From Myxococcales bacterium (lineage in GTDB: Bacteria > Myxococcota_A > UBA796 > GCA-2862545): a stretch of 54,507 nucleotides of DNA. The notes under the pieces were generated by a model. It had not been told where the DNA came from. It did no database searches and worked only from the letters and a program-made list of their open reading frames with translations. The position numbers and the translations under genes were made by a program. The stretch spans positions 1-54,507 of the forward strand of contig JAHQVJ010000055.1 of assembly GCA_019634415.1 (NCBI GenBank), given 5' to 3'. Shown one piece after another: positions 24,059-32,307 of the stretch; positions within the stretch are counted from its first letter, which is position 1, and every line of letters starts with the position of its first letter.

Positions 24059-25342
24059 ATGACGCCGTCCGAGTTCGACGAGCACGCCGCAACCGCCCAG
24101 CAGCTCCTCCACGAGGGCGATCCGCAGGGAGCCGCCAAGCAGCTCCGGCTCGGCTGGCAGGCCGAAGGCCTCGACCAGGACGCCGATCGCATGCGCACCT
24201 TCGTGCGGATCGTGCGCAGCCTCGGGGAGCACATGGCGCTGGCCGAGCTGGCAGATGCGGCGGCGCGCACCCTGGCCGATCCCGAGCCCCAGGCGCTGTT
24301 CGATCTGGGCTTCCAGCTCGTCGACGTGGGGCTGCCCGGGCCTGCCATCCCCGTGCTTCGCTGGCTCGATCGGCTGGCGCCAGGCTCCCCGGGCGTGGTG
24401 ACGGAGCTCGCCGTGGCCTACGAGCGCACGGAGCGCCACTCCGCCGCCCAGGCCTTGCTGCTCGCCAACCCCACCCTGCTGCAGGGCGACTTCTGGCTGC
24501 GGTACCTGCTGTGCTTCAACGCGCTGTCTGCCGCCGACCTGCCGACCGCGCGCAGCTGGGCGGACCGCCTCGCGCCCGAGGAGGGCGACTCCCACATGGC
24601 CCGGGCCGCGCTGCGCATGCACGACATGCTCGCGCGGTCCCAGGCGGCCGAGCCCCTCACCCCCCTCGACGACCGTGACCTGCGGGGCTGGCACTTCGTG
24701 ATGAACGGCAGCGTGCTGCTGCACCTGTCCCCCTACGGCTTCGACGAGGGCATGCGCGGCCGCTACGCCTTCACCCAGGACTCCGAGGGTGCTGTGCTGC
24801 GCGATCTGCGACGTCTGCAGCAGGTCCTGGTGGCGGCCGACGCAGTACCCACCGCCCTGCTCCCCTTGCCCGATCGCAGCAGCCAGATCGTCGCCCACAC
24901 CCTGAGCCGGCTCCTGGAGGTTCCCGTCGCCGACCTCGCCGACCTCGCGGAGTCGCGCCCCGAGGCCCTCGTCGTCGCCTACGACACCGACCCCTTCGAC
25001 GACGCCGACCTCCTCTCCGCCGCGGTGGCGGCGGGCTGTCCGATCGTCGCCCGCGGCGCGCGCTGGACCGGCCCGCCCGCCTTGGTGCCTCGCTACGTCG
25101 GCCTGCTCTTCCAGATGCTGGTGGCCCCCTGGGAGGAGCGACTCGTGCTGGATGACGACGGGCAGAGCACGCGCCAGGCCCCGTCGGAGGAGCCCACGGA
25201 GGTGTGGGTGCAGCGGATCCTCGACGCCCAGATCTCCGACACGGCCGACGATCTTGACGCCGTGCTGGCACTGCTCGCGCTGGGAGGCTCGCCGGGCGAT
25301 CTCTGGTACACGGGTCCCGTGCGCTCCAACCGGTTCAGCTAG
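24059..25342 (+). CDS. Helical-repeat (TPR-like) protein of unknown function
   Basis: 427 residues. The first 200 are helix pairs of TPR type (TAQQLLHEGDPQGAAKQLRL, ALFDLGFQLVDVGLPGPAIP, ELAVAYERTERHSAAQALLL). The second half has an alpha/beta look (GWHFVMNGSVLLHLSPYGFD; EALVVAYDTDPFDDADLL) without a motif I can name. It is acidic and has no signal peptide. GGGAG precedes the ATG. It probably forms a unit with the LRR gene upstream. The convergent lipoprotein gene ends 13 bases after its stop. Confidence 0.72.
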   Translation: MTPSEFDEHAATAQQLLHEGDPQGAAKQLRLGWQAEGLDQDADRMRTFVRIVRSLGEHMALAELADAAARTLADPEPQALFDLGFQLVDVGLPGPAIPVLRWLDRLAPGSPGVVTELAVAYERTERHSAAQALLLANPTLLQGDFWLRYLLCFNALSAADLPTARSWADRLAPEEGDSHMARAALRMHDMLARSQAAEPLTPLDDRDLRGWHFVMNGSVLLHLSPYGFDEGMRGRYAFTQDSEGAVLRDLRRLQQVLVAADAVPTALLPLPDRSSQIVAHTLSRLLEVPVADLADLAESRPEALVVAYDTDPFDDADLLSAAVAAGCPIVARGARWTGPPALVPRYVGLLFQMLVAPWEERLVLDDDGQSTRQAPSEEPTEVWVQRILDAQISDTADDLDAVLALLALGGSPGDLWYTGPVRSNRFS

Positions 25343-25355
25343 CAGATCCCCGCCC

Positions 25356-26279
25356 TCACAGCACCTCGGCGCAGTCCACGTAGGTCCAGGCCGATCGGGT
25401 CACGCGGTCGTCACGCGCGACCTCTTCCTCGAGCGTCCGCCCCTGGTCGTCTCGCACGTAGGTGGTGGTGATGGTGCTGCTGAACGTGGTCTCCCGCACG
25501 ATCTCGGCGAGGCCCAGATCATCGTAGGTGTAGGTCTCGACGATCTCCCAGGGCTCCCCCAGCGGCGCGTCGGTGCGCACCAGCGTCACACGACCCATCG
25601 CGTCGGTGTGGGTCTCGGTCAGCTCGTCGTCCACGCCGTCGGCGTCGACGTCGGTGATCACCTCGACGAGCCCAGAAGCGTAGGTCGTCCGTCGCTGCCA
25701 GTCCAGGGTGCCGTCTTCTCCGTCGTCGATGTCCCACGTCAGCGGCCGACGAGACGCATCGTAGGTGTGAAAGCGTCGTTCGGGCTCGGCCCCCGACTGC
25801 AGATAGCGCTGCTCCTCCGGATCTCCGGCGGGCGTCCACACCAGCGTCTCGAGGTCCGCCTCCAGCGTCCCGTCGCTGTCGGCATCGAACTGGAAGGTGG
25901 AGATGATCCCGCTGGCGAGCACCTCGTCGGTGAGCCCACTGCCCTCCGCCAGCCCGTCACCGTCGAGGTCGTACTGCGCATCGGTGGTGCGCAGCTCCTC
26001 GCCGAAGGAGATCTGCAGCACGATGTTGTCCACACCGTCAGCAGCACTGTCGGAGGCGTCGAGCAGCAACTCGCCTTGGTCGTTGTAGGCCAGCCGCTGC
26101 AGCGCGTCCGCCAGGCCGTCCTCGTCCTGGTCCTGCTCCACGAGGGCGCACAGCACCGCCGTGTTCCTCGTGGTCTCCGGACTCGGGTCCGGCGTCTCGG
26201 AAGGATCGGACGTCTCCGGCGTGGAGCCACCGCCGACGCAGTGGGTGAGCAAGAGCACGAGTGGAACGAGGCGGCGCAC
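25356..26279 (-). CDS. Lipoprotein with RHS-like and Asp-rich calcium-type motifs
   Basis: 307 residues from GTG 26279 (GGAGG five bases upstream). MRRLVPLVLLLTHC is a lipoprotein signal with Cys14. The mature protein has Asp-rich loops such as DQDEDGLAD, DLDGDGLAEG and DVDADGVDDE of thrombospondin-3/dockerin type and strand pairs like YTYDDLGLAEIVRE and YVRDDQGRTLEEE that recall RHS/YD repeats. It is paralogous in layout to 43676-44623, including a terminal TYVDC or TYGPC. It is probably a surface calcium-binding lipoprotein of unknown role. The same-strand histidine kinase gene ends 130 bases upstream, with a hairpin between. Confidence 0.75.
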   Translation of the reverse strand: MRRLVPLVLLLTHCVGGGSTPETSDPSETPDPSPETTRNTAVLCALVEQDQDEDGLADALQRLAYNDQGELLLDASDSAADGVDNIVLQISFGEELRTTDAQYDLDGDGLAEGSGLTDEVLASGIISTFQFDADSDGTLEADLETLVWTPAGDPEEQRYLQSGAEPERRFHTYDASRRPLTWDIDDGEDGTLDWQRRTTYASGLVEVITDVDADGVDDELTETHTDAMGRVTLVRTDAPLGEPWEIVETYTYDDLGLAEIVRETTFSSTITTTYVRDDQGRTLEEEVARDDRVTRSAWTYVDCAEVL

Positions 26280-26353
26280 GGAACCTCCGGGGCGCTCGGT
26301 GCGGAGCAACTGGCGTGCCAGGGCATGACGTGCCCGGTCGCTGCATCATCGAT

Positions 26354-26395
26354 GTGCGACTCGTGCGGGCGCGCGCGGAGGCGCACCAGTCGCAC
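26354..26395 (-). terminator. 14-bp hairpin after the histidine kinase gene
   Basis: GTGCGACTCGTGCG (26354-26367) pairs with CGCACCAGTCGCAC (26382-26395) with one mismatch and a 14-base loop. It begins 15 bases beyond the kinase stop on the minus strand. It is GC-rich without a U-run, so it may act with Rho or as an RNA-stabilising structure. Confidence 0.5.
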
Positions 26396-26409
26396 GTCGT
26401 CCGCGTACC

Positions 26410-27954
26410 TCACCCGGCGTCGTCCTCCCCCCGAAGCCAGATCCGCACCACCGCACCCCCGCCCTCGCGCGCCTGAAGCTGAAGCGTGCCGCCATGGCCC
26501 GCCACGATGTCACGCGACAGCGCCAGCCCAAGGCCCGAGCCTCCGGATCGCGTCGTGAAGAAGGGCACCAGGGCGTTGGCCGAGGCCTCGGCGCTGAAGC
26601 CCTCGCCGCGATCCGCCACCACGAGCTCCCAGCCGTCCTCTCGCCGGCCCACCGCCACCTCCGGCTCCGGCGAGCCCGCCTCCCGCGCGTTGCGCAACAC
26701 GTTCAGCAAGACCTGCTCGATCTGGGCCGGATCGAAGCGCCCCTTTCCTGGCGCCACGTCGCGTAGCACGAAGGGCTCCACCTGCTGCAGCCGCGCCAGG
26801 AAGCTCGCCCAGTGCACCGGCTCGGGCCGCGGCGGAGGCAGACGCGCCAGCCGCCCGTAGTCCCCCAGGAACCGCGTGAGGTGCTCCACGCGTGCGTCCA
26901 GCGCGTCCATCGCCGTCGTCAGTCGGTCGGCGTGGGTGGGATCTGCCAGCATCCGTCGCACCGAGCGCAGGGTCGACGCCATGGGCCCCAGGGAGTTGTT
27001 CAGCTCGTGCGACAGCGTGCGGAGCAGGGTGCGCCAGGCATCCATCGAGGCCGTGTCCACCGCCTGGGTCACCTCGCGCACCACCCACAGCTCGTGGGGC
27101 TGCAGCCCGATCTCCACCGGACGACGCACCACCAGGAACGAGGGCGCGCCCGACGCCTGTGGGTCCACCACCAGGCCCTCCCGAGCTGCCTCGAGGGCAC
27201 GTCGCAGCGCCGCCGGCCCCTCCGTCAGCTCCGACCCCAGCAGGCGCCGCGCCTCGTCGTTGGCCAGCAGCACCGCACCGTCGGGATCCCGCAGCACCAG
27301 GGCGTCGGCGGTGTTCGACAGCACCGCCGTGAGCAGCGCCCGGTGCTCCTGTAGGGCCCGCACGTCCACCGTGGTGCGGTGGATCTGATCCGCCCCCACC
27401 ACCGCCACGACCGCCGCCACGGCCAGCGCAGGCACGCTCGCGAGCACGTCGGCCACCGATCCCGCGCCGGTGCCCCAGCCCGCCAGGGCCACCGCCCCGA
27501 CCGCGGCCAGCATCGCCGCCCAGGCCGTGCGCGCCGTGGCCGCGGGCGTGCTCGGCACGATCAGCGGGTAGGTCGCCACCACCACCGGCGCCCAGGTGAG
27601 CACCGACACGTCACTGCCCAGCTGGTAGGCCCCCAGCGCCGAGAACCCCGACAGCGTGGCCGACGACGCCACGTAGACCCCCTGGGCCCACATCCACACC
27701 CTGGCGTCACGGATGTGTCGGATGCGGCAGACCAGGGCCAGCACCCCCCACAGGCCGGCGGAGATCAGGTCCACGTCGGCGCCCAGGCTCCGCACCGATG
27801 CCACGCCGCCCCAGGCGAACCAGGCCAGGCCCGACATCGACAGCAGCGTGAACGCCACCGCGTACACCACCGCGATCACCGACAGGCGCTGGCGGGCGCG
27901 GTGCTGCACAGGGGGCGTGCCCAGCTCGTCCAGCAGATCCGTCCCGAGGCGCAT
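26410..27954 (-). CDS. Membrane sensor histidine kinase
   Basis: 514 residues. Six or so hydrophobic helices fill residues 25-190, then a PAS-like part (VLSNTADALVLRDPDGAVLLAN, from 211). The kinase core shows phospho-acceptor His316 in LSHELNNSLGPM, N-box NVLRNA (418-423), G1 DRGEG (448-452), and G2 GSGLGL (472-477). HELNNSLGP is typical of kinases paired with NtrC-type regulators having the DMNF phosphorylation site, which is what 46880-48187 encodes. ATG 27954 lacks a Shine-Dalgarno sequence; a TGTTAC -10 element just upstream suggests a leaderless message. The frame continues to 28047 but would run through the operator. Confidence 0.88.
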   Translation of the reverse strand: MRLGTDLLDELGTPPVQHRARQRLSVIAVVYAVAFTLLSMSGLAWFAWGGVASVRSLGADVDLISAGLWGVLALVCRIRHIRDARVWMWAQGVYVASSATLSGFSALGAYQLGSDVSVLTWAPVVVATYPLIVPSTPAATARTAWAAMLAAVGAVALAGWGTGAGSVADVLASVPALAVAAVVAVVGADQIHRTTVDVRALQEHRALLTAVLSNTADALVLRDPDGAVLLANDEARRLLGSELTEGPAALRRALEAAREGLVVDPQASGAPSFLVVRRPVEIGLQPHELWVVREVTQAVDTASMDAWRTLLRTLSHELNNSLGPMASTLRSVRRMLADPTHADRLTTAMDALDARVEHLTRFLGDYGRLARLPPPRPEPVHWASFLARLQQVEPFVLRDVAPGKGRFDPAQIEQVLLNVLRNAREAGSPEPEVAVGRREDGWELVVADRGEGFSAEASANALVPFFTTRSGGSGLGLALSRDIVAGHGGTLQLQAREGGGAVVRIWLRGEDDAG

Positions 27955-27963
27955 GAGCAGACG

Positions 27964-28016
27964 GTAACAGGGCCCGTGCGCGGACAGCTGTCCGCGGGCC
28001 GCACGGACACTCGTCC
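27964..28016 (-). promoter_or_regulatory. Promoter and tandem palindromic operators of the histidine kinase gene
   Basis: Going upstream from ATG 27954: -10-like TGTTAC (27969-27964); palindrome CGCGGACAGCTGTCCGCG (27979-27996, core GGACAGCTGTCC 27982-27993); second palindrome GCACGGAC-ACTC-GTCCGTGC (28001-28020, core 28005-28016). The first palindrome covers the expected -35 position. The same three elements with the same 13-base offset occur at 48197-48250 before the response-regulator gene. Transcription would start about three bases from the ATG. Confidence 0.75.
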
Positions 28017-28020
28017 GTGC

Positions 28021-28289
28021 CCCCGATGCTGACAGTCGCTGACGCATGCTGACCCGACCACCGAAGACGTCAAGACACGCCTGGCGTATTCATGCGCGGC
28101 GGGCACGGGCCCGTCTCTGCAACTCCCTTCCGTGCGCGGACCACCTGCTCCGACAGCTCCTTGTCCCGACAGGCGGTGTGCCTTGAATCCCCATCCCCTC
28201 ATGTTTGGGGCGCCTCGTCGGCATGCGAACCGGGGCGGGTGGCTCCGCCGCACCCGTGGTAGCTGGATACGCCACCGCGGGAGGCGGCG
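28021..28289. other. Intergenic stretch with no recognised gene
   Basis: About 270 bases between the operator pair and the gene starting at 28290. Apart from TGTCCCGACA (28163) I see no clear repeat, RNA fold or promoter. CTGGCGTATTCATGC at 28081 resembles a sigma-54 promoter but its GG-to-GC spacing is one base short. Confidence 0.5.
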
Positions 28290-29270
28290 ATGTGGTGGCT
28301 GATGGCATGTGGATGGCTCGGAGCCACGGCGCCGCAGACGATGACGCTCGAGGGCGTGCAGGTGCAGCTGCCAGGGGGCTTCGAGCCACTGGAGGCCGAG
28401 GCGCTGGAGGCGCGACTGCAGGCGGCCCACTCCGCAGCACCGGGCCAGTCCCACACCCTCGCGGTGCAGCGCAGCGACGACCTGGAGGTGCAGCTGCAGC
28501 AGAGCCTGCAGCCCGGCGCCTCCGCCCTGGGAGCCACGCCCGCCGCCGTGCTGCAAGCGGTCGAGGACGACCTACGCGCCGCAGCCACCGACGGCGACGT
28601 CGTGGCCATCGAGCGCGAGGGCGGGCGCGAGCTGTGCGTGTCGGCCACGACCACCCACACCTGTGCCTGGTTCGGCGTGGACGAGGATCGGCAGCTGCAG
28701 GTGCTGGGGATCACGTGCACGGGACCTGCGCGGGGCTGCGCCGAGGTGCTGGCCACGCGCGCCTACGCGCCAGGCGTCACCTTGCCCAGCGACGCCTCCC
28801 TGGTCGATCCCAGCGCCCTACCGGGACCCGGTGGTGCGGTGTTCGGCGTGGAGCTGGGCAGCTCGCGCGAGGCGTTCCGTGCAGCCTGTCGCGAAGCCGG
28901 GCACACGGTGGACGCCTACGACTGGTCCACGGAGCCAGCGGCGGTGCGAGCGTGGGTGGAGGCCGGCCGCGCCTCGCGCTGCAACGGCCTGCCCGTCGCG
29001 CCCACCCTGGGCGCTGTGCAGACCGCCTCCGCGGTGTTCGAGGACGACCACCTGTTCGGGCTCACGGTGCACCTGCAGGCGGATCTGGAGACGGTGCAAA
29101 CGGCCTTGGCCGAGCGCTACCCGCTGGCGGTGCAGGGGGCGAACCAGGTGCTGTTCGTGATCGACGACGCGGCCGCCGACGACGAGCTGGTGAGCGTGAC
29201 GCTCTTCGCGACGGAGTCACCCACGCTGACGTTCATGAGTCAGCGCGGATACGCGCGCGAGGAGCGCTGA
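28290..29270 (+). CDS. Secreted protein of unknown function
   Basis: 326 residues. ATG 28290 has GGGAGG eight bases upstream. MWWLMACGWLGATAPQT is a short export signal. The protein has an acidic, Ala/Glu-rich first half (LEAEALEARLQAAHSAAPGQ) and paired cysteines (ELCVSATTTHTCAW, ITCTGPARGCAEVL). A second part begins VFGVELGSSREAFRAACRE and may be a repeat of a small alpha/beta fold. I do not recognise it. It is divergent from the histidine kinase and could be controlled from the operators between them, but no promoter is convincing. Confidence 0.65.
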   Translation: MWWLMACGWLGATAPQTMTLEGVQVQLPGGFEPLEAEALEARLQAAHSAAPGQSHTLAVQRSDDLEVQLQQSLQPGASALGATPAAVLQAVEDDLRAAATDGDVVAIEREGGRELCVSATTTHTCAWFGVDEDRQLQVLGITCTGPARGCAEVLATRAYAPGVTLPSDASLVDPSALPGPGGAVFGVELGSSREAFRAACREAGHTVDAYDWSTEPAAVRAWVEAGRASRCNGLPVAPTLGAVQTASAVFEDDHLFGLTVHLQADLETVQTALAERYPLAVQGANQVLFVIDDAAADDELVSVTLFATESPTLTFMSQRGYAREER

Positions 29271-29293
29271 GCTCGGCGCCCAGGAGCCGGCGT

Positions 29294-30334
29294 CTATGGG
29301 AGTCCAGCGCTCTTCAGGATCTCCTCGTCGGTCAGCAGGGGCACCACCACCCCGAAGTGCTCCTCGAGCGGCCCCACCACGAGCTCGTTCGCGAACAGGC
29401 CGCTGAGCACCGTTCCGAGGTGGCCCGTCGCATCCAGCAATCCATTGTGAGGCTCCCCTCCCACCGAGAACACGTCGATGGTCTCCGTTCCCACGAGCAG
29501 CTGCCCCTCGTCGTCCATGGCGTCTCCGATGGCGCGCACGGCCACCGCCGTGTCCGCCACTCCGACCCGGCCCGGATAGTCCGTCTCGAGCGCTCGCAAC
29601 GAGGCATTCACCTCGGCGATGGCCGCCGAGACACGAGCGCGACCGTCCGCATCGGGGAACGCCGCCAGGAACTCGGGCCGCACGAGATCCTCGTCACCGG
29701 GGCTCGCGGGATCCCCGATGGTCGTCACCAGCATCTTCACGTCGCCTGCCGTCAGGACCGTCTCGACGATCAGCTCCAAGCCCGCGCTCAGGTTCGCCAA
29801 GCGCTCCTCGAGCGCCACGTCGTCCACCGCCCCCGAGTAGATGTCTTGGTATTGCCCGTTGGCGGCGCTGAAGTCGTTGTTGCCGATGCGCATCACCGCG
29901 ATCGCCACCTCCCCTCGGGACACCTGCTCCGCCAAGCCCGTGTGCTGGCCCGTGCTGATCAGGGTCTGGATCCGAGCGCCGCTGCGGGCCCAGTTTCGCT
30001 CGTAGCCGCTGCGCCGCGGCTCCTCGCGCTCCCCCCAAGGTCCCAGGTCCACGTCGCGCAGGGACACCAGCAGCTCGGCCCAGTTCGACGTGGTCTTGGC
30101 GTAGGCCCCGCCGCGGTTGTCGTCTGCCGAGTACTCATCGCTGTCGCTGGCACCGAGGATCCCCAGAAACACCGTGGACGGTGCGGTGGGCGTCGACGTG
30201 TCGGCGGTGGTCGTGGGCGACGAGTCCACCACATCGGTGTCCGGCGCCACGCGGGTGTCCGAGGGAACCGTGGGCGATGGGTCACTCGGGCTGTCGCAGC
30301 CCAGCAGCCCGAGCCACATCCACGACCATGACAT
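29294..30334 (-). CDS. SGNH/GDSL-type hydrolase lipoprotein
   Basis: 346 residues. MSWSWMWLGLLGC gives a lipoprotein signal with Cys13, followed by a Thr/Ser/Pro linker. Block I is ILGASDSDEY (GDSL-like), with the nucleophile probably the second Ser; the GxND block is RIGNNDFSA; the terminal His would be in DATGHLGTVLSG. These are marks of SGNH esterases. It should work at the cell surface, for example on acyl esters of lipids or sugars; substrate unknown. The start at 30334 has GGGGGGAG upstream. It converges with 28290-29270 and lies downstream of the small membrane gene at 30838. Confidence 0.78.
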   Translation of the reverse strand: MSWSWMWLGLLGCDSPSDPSPTVPSDTRVAPDTDVVDSSPTTTADTSTPTAPSTVFLGILGASDSDEYSADDNRGGAYAKTTSNWAELLVSLRDVDLGPWGEREEPRRSGYERNWARSGARIQTLISTGQHTGLAEQVSRGEVAIAVMRIGNNDFSAANGQYQDIYSGAVDDVALEERLANLSAGLELIVETVLTAGDVKMLVTTIGDPASPGDEDLVRPEFLAAFPDADGRARVSAAIAEVNASLRALETDYPGRVGVADTAVAVRAIGDAMDDEGQLLVGTETIDVFSVGGEPHNGLLDATGHLGTVLSGLFANELVVGPLEEHFGVVVPLLTDEEILKSAGLP

Positions 30335-30418
30335 GCTCCCCCCGAAGCGGCGTCCGATCACCGCTCTGGAGCCATCATGCCACCCCGTGGGTGTCCGCCG
30401 CTCACACCCCACTCGATC

Positions 30419-30838
30419 TCAGGGGGAAGCTGCCTCGCCCTCGACGAGGCGCCGTCGACGCTCGTAGAGGCCCTGAAGCATCGGGCCCAGGTCGTCGCCT
30501 AGCTCCTCTGCCCGCTCCTCGAAGAACGCGATGGACACGTCGACCTGCTCCAGCTCGGTGTAGGGCCTTCCCCCCCAGGCATCCATCAGCGTCTGCGTTC
30601 CCTCGTCCATGCGAAGCTTCCAGCGCTTACCGAGGTTCCGCTGATCGCCGATCTCCACGTCCCGCGGGGTGTCGGCTGGTGGCTCCTCAGGAGCCTGCCG
30701 CGCCGGACCTCGGGGTACCCGACTCGGATCAGGCGCCACAGCGACCGACGCGGCCGGAGGAGACGGCGAGGTGAGCCGCCCGACCAGCACGCCGGCTCCG
30801 AGCCCGACGAATAGCGCAAGCAAGACCCGTCCCGCCAC
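30419..30838 (-). CDS. Small membrane-anchored protein of unknown function
   Basis: 139 residues. MAGRVLLALFVGLGAGVLVG is one N-terminal membrane helix; a Pro/Ala-rich linker follows and then a helical, charged domain (KRWKLRMDEGTQTLMDAWGG, VDVSIAFFEERAEELGDDL). It may be periplasmic and coiled. The GTG at 30838 is favoured because GAGG lies five bases upstream; another GTG at 30844 is possible. No family recognised. Confidence 0.6.
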   Translation of the reverse strand: MAGRVLLALFVGLGAGVLVGRLTSPSPPAASVAVAPDPSRVPRGPARQAPEEPPADTPRDVEIGDQRNLGKRWKLRMDEGTQTLMDAWGGRPYTELEQVDVSIAFFEERAEELGDDLGPMLQGLYERRRRLVEGEAASP

Positions 30839-30907
30839 GTGCACCTCGGACGAACCCACGGATCCTACCCCGTCGAGCTCGGCAAGGTCCACAGCAGTTC
30901 GACCGCG

Positions 30908-32155
30908 CTACTCCGTCGGATCGGCGACCCGTCCCAGGAACAACAGCGCTCCCGTCGGACGGTCCACGATGGTGACCAGGAACGGCCGGTCCACCGTCAA
31001 GCTCGCCAGCGGAGCCGCCGACTCGCCCATGATCACCGCCGTCGCGGCAGCCGCCTCGGCCCCCTCCTCGTTCACCGCGAGGAAGCCCTGATGGATCACG
31101 TCGGTGATGGCGAGCCCGCCGCCCTCCGAGATCCCGTCGAAGTTCGCGGCCCCGAACGCGTCCACCATGCCCAGGGACTGCAGTGGCTCGACCAGGTCCA
31201 GCGGTGACTTCATCTCGAACTTCGGAACCGCCAGGCTCACGTCGTGCACGGTCATCGCCTGCACTGCGGCGTCGTAGGTCGCTTGGTCGAAGCTGGCCTC
31301 GATCTCCGCGAACCGGTCGGCGTCGGGCACCAGCAGCTGAAGCGCGACCTCCTCACCCGAGAACGGCAGCTCCACGATGGCGAACCCGTCCAGATCCGCG
31401 TACGGCACCCGCAGCGTGCCGTTCATGGTGTCAGCCTGCACGGTGCCGCCACCCAGCGTCGTGAACGGCGCCGGAGCCGTCTGGCTGGCCTGGAAGGGTG
31501 TCACCCACGAGCCCTTGAAGTAGATCGCGTTGGTCAACACCAGCCGGGTGCTCGACTTGATGGCTCCCGCCGGGATGAGGTCCTCGATGCGGTCGGAGGT
31601 CATGTCCTCGACCCAGTCGTTGATCTGGGTGCGGGAGGCCTCGGGATCGGCAGCGAAGTCGAGCAGGTTCATGCCCGCGCCGTAGTTCAGCGCCAGCACG
31701 TCGAGGTAGTCGGGCTCGAACGCGTAGCCCGTCTGGCCCCAGGTGGTGTTCACCACCCGCAGGATCGGCGGCTCCCCTTCCTGCACCCGAGCCTCGCCGC
31801 GGGCCTGCAGGTCCAGATCGAGGCGGTTGAACGCCTGGTGCAGCGTGGGCTCCGGCAGGTCGAACTGCAGCGCCTCGGCCATCTGTTGCTCGGTGGTGCC
31901 CTCCGCACCTGCATAGGTCATCGCGAGCGCGATGGAGATGCTGTGGGGCGACAGGAACAGGTTGTCGGCCTGGTCGGAGACCCCGTGGTAGAGGTCGAAG
32001 GCGAAGCGCCGGTTCGACTCCGTGAGCGACGCGAGCTGCTCGTTGGTCACCTCGGGATCGAGGTCGCGGTCGAGGTTCGACCGAACCGGCTCGCCAGGCT
32101 CCGACGGGCTGCCGCAGGCCACCATCGCGAGTGCCATCAGGAAGGGAGTGCGCAT
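30908..32155 (-). CDS. Serpin (serine protease inhibitor) lipoprotein
   Basis: 415 residues, the right size for a serpin. MRTPFLMALAMVAC is a lipoprotein signal with Cys14. The shutter region shows FLSPHSISIALAMTYAGAEG, the breach region LTNAIYFKGSW, and the C-terminal signature DRPFLVTIVDRPTGALLFLG. The reactive-centre hinge reads EEGAEAAAATAV, rich in small residues as in inhibitory serpins; the scissile bond should lie in MGESAAP. It would trap proteases at the cell surface, perhaps protecting the producer from its own secreted enzymes. GGAGG lies before ATG 32155. A conserved motif at 32239 stands 84 bases upstream. Confidence 0.93.
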   Translation of the reverse strand: MRTPFLMALAMVACGSPSEPGEPVRSNLDRDLDPEVTNEQLASLTESNRRFAFDLYHGVSDQADNLFLSPHSISIALAMTYAGAEGTTEQQMAEALQFDLPEPTLHQAFNRLDLDLQARGEARVQEGEPPILRVVNTTWGQTGYAFEPDYLDVLALNYGAGMNLLDFAADPEASRTQINDWVEDMTSDRIEDLIPAGAIKSSTRLVLTNAIYFKGSWVTPFQASQTAPAPFTTLGGGTVQADTMNGTLRVPYADLDGFAIVELPFSGEEVALQLLVPDADRFAEIEASFDQATYDAAVQAMTVHDVSLAVPKFEMKSPLDLVEPLQSLGMVDAFGAANFDGISEGGGLAITDVIHQGFLAVNEEGAEAAAATAVIMGESAAPLASLTVDRPFLVTIVDRPTGALLFLGRVADPTE

Positions 32156-32238
32156 GTCGTCCTCCAACCGGGATTGCCCCGGCATCGTGCCCACACCGAG
32201 AATCTACGCGCCGCCTCCCCCGTCGACCACGTCGAACA

Positions 32239-32256
32239 CCTGTCGAATCGCACATT
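32239..32256 (+). promoter_or_regulatory. Motif CCTGTCGAATCGCACATT upstream of the serpin gene
   Basis: Sixteen of 18 positions equal the motif on the minus strand at 33328-33311 in front of the TIGR02147 gene. Related GGAATCGC cores occur at 32283-32290 on the minus strand. Probably an operator of the regulator encoded between them; inference. Confidence 0.5.
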
Positions 32257-32307
32257 CTGGGGTGCGGTTTCGTCGCCTGTGCGCGATTCCGCATGATTCC
32301 GGACCCA

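Noticed and set aside
28081..28095. Sigma-54 promoter for the gene at 28290
   Set aside because: CTGGCGTATTCATGC has the GG and GC elements one base too close, a change that normally abolishes sigma-54 function.
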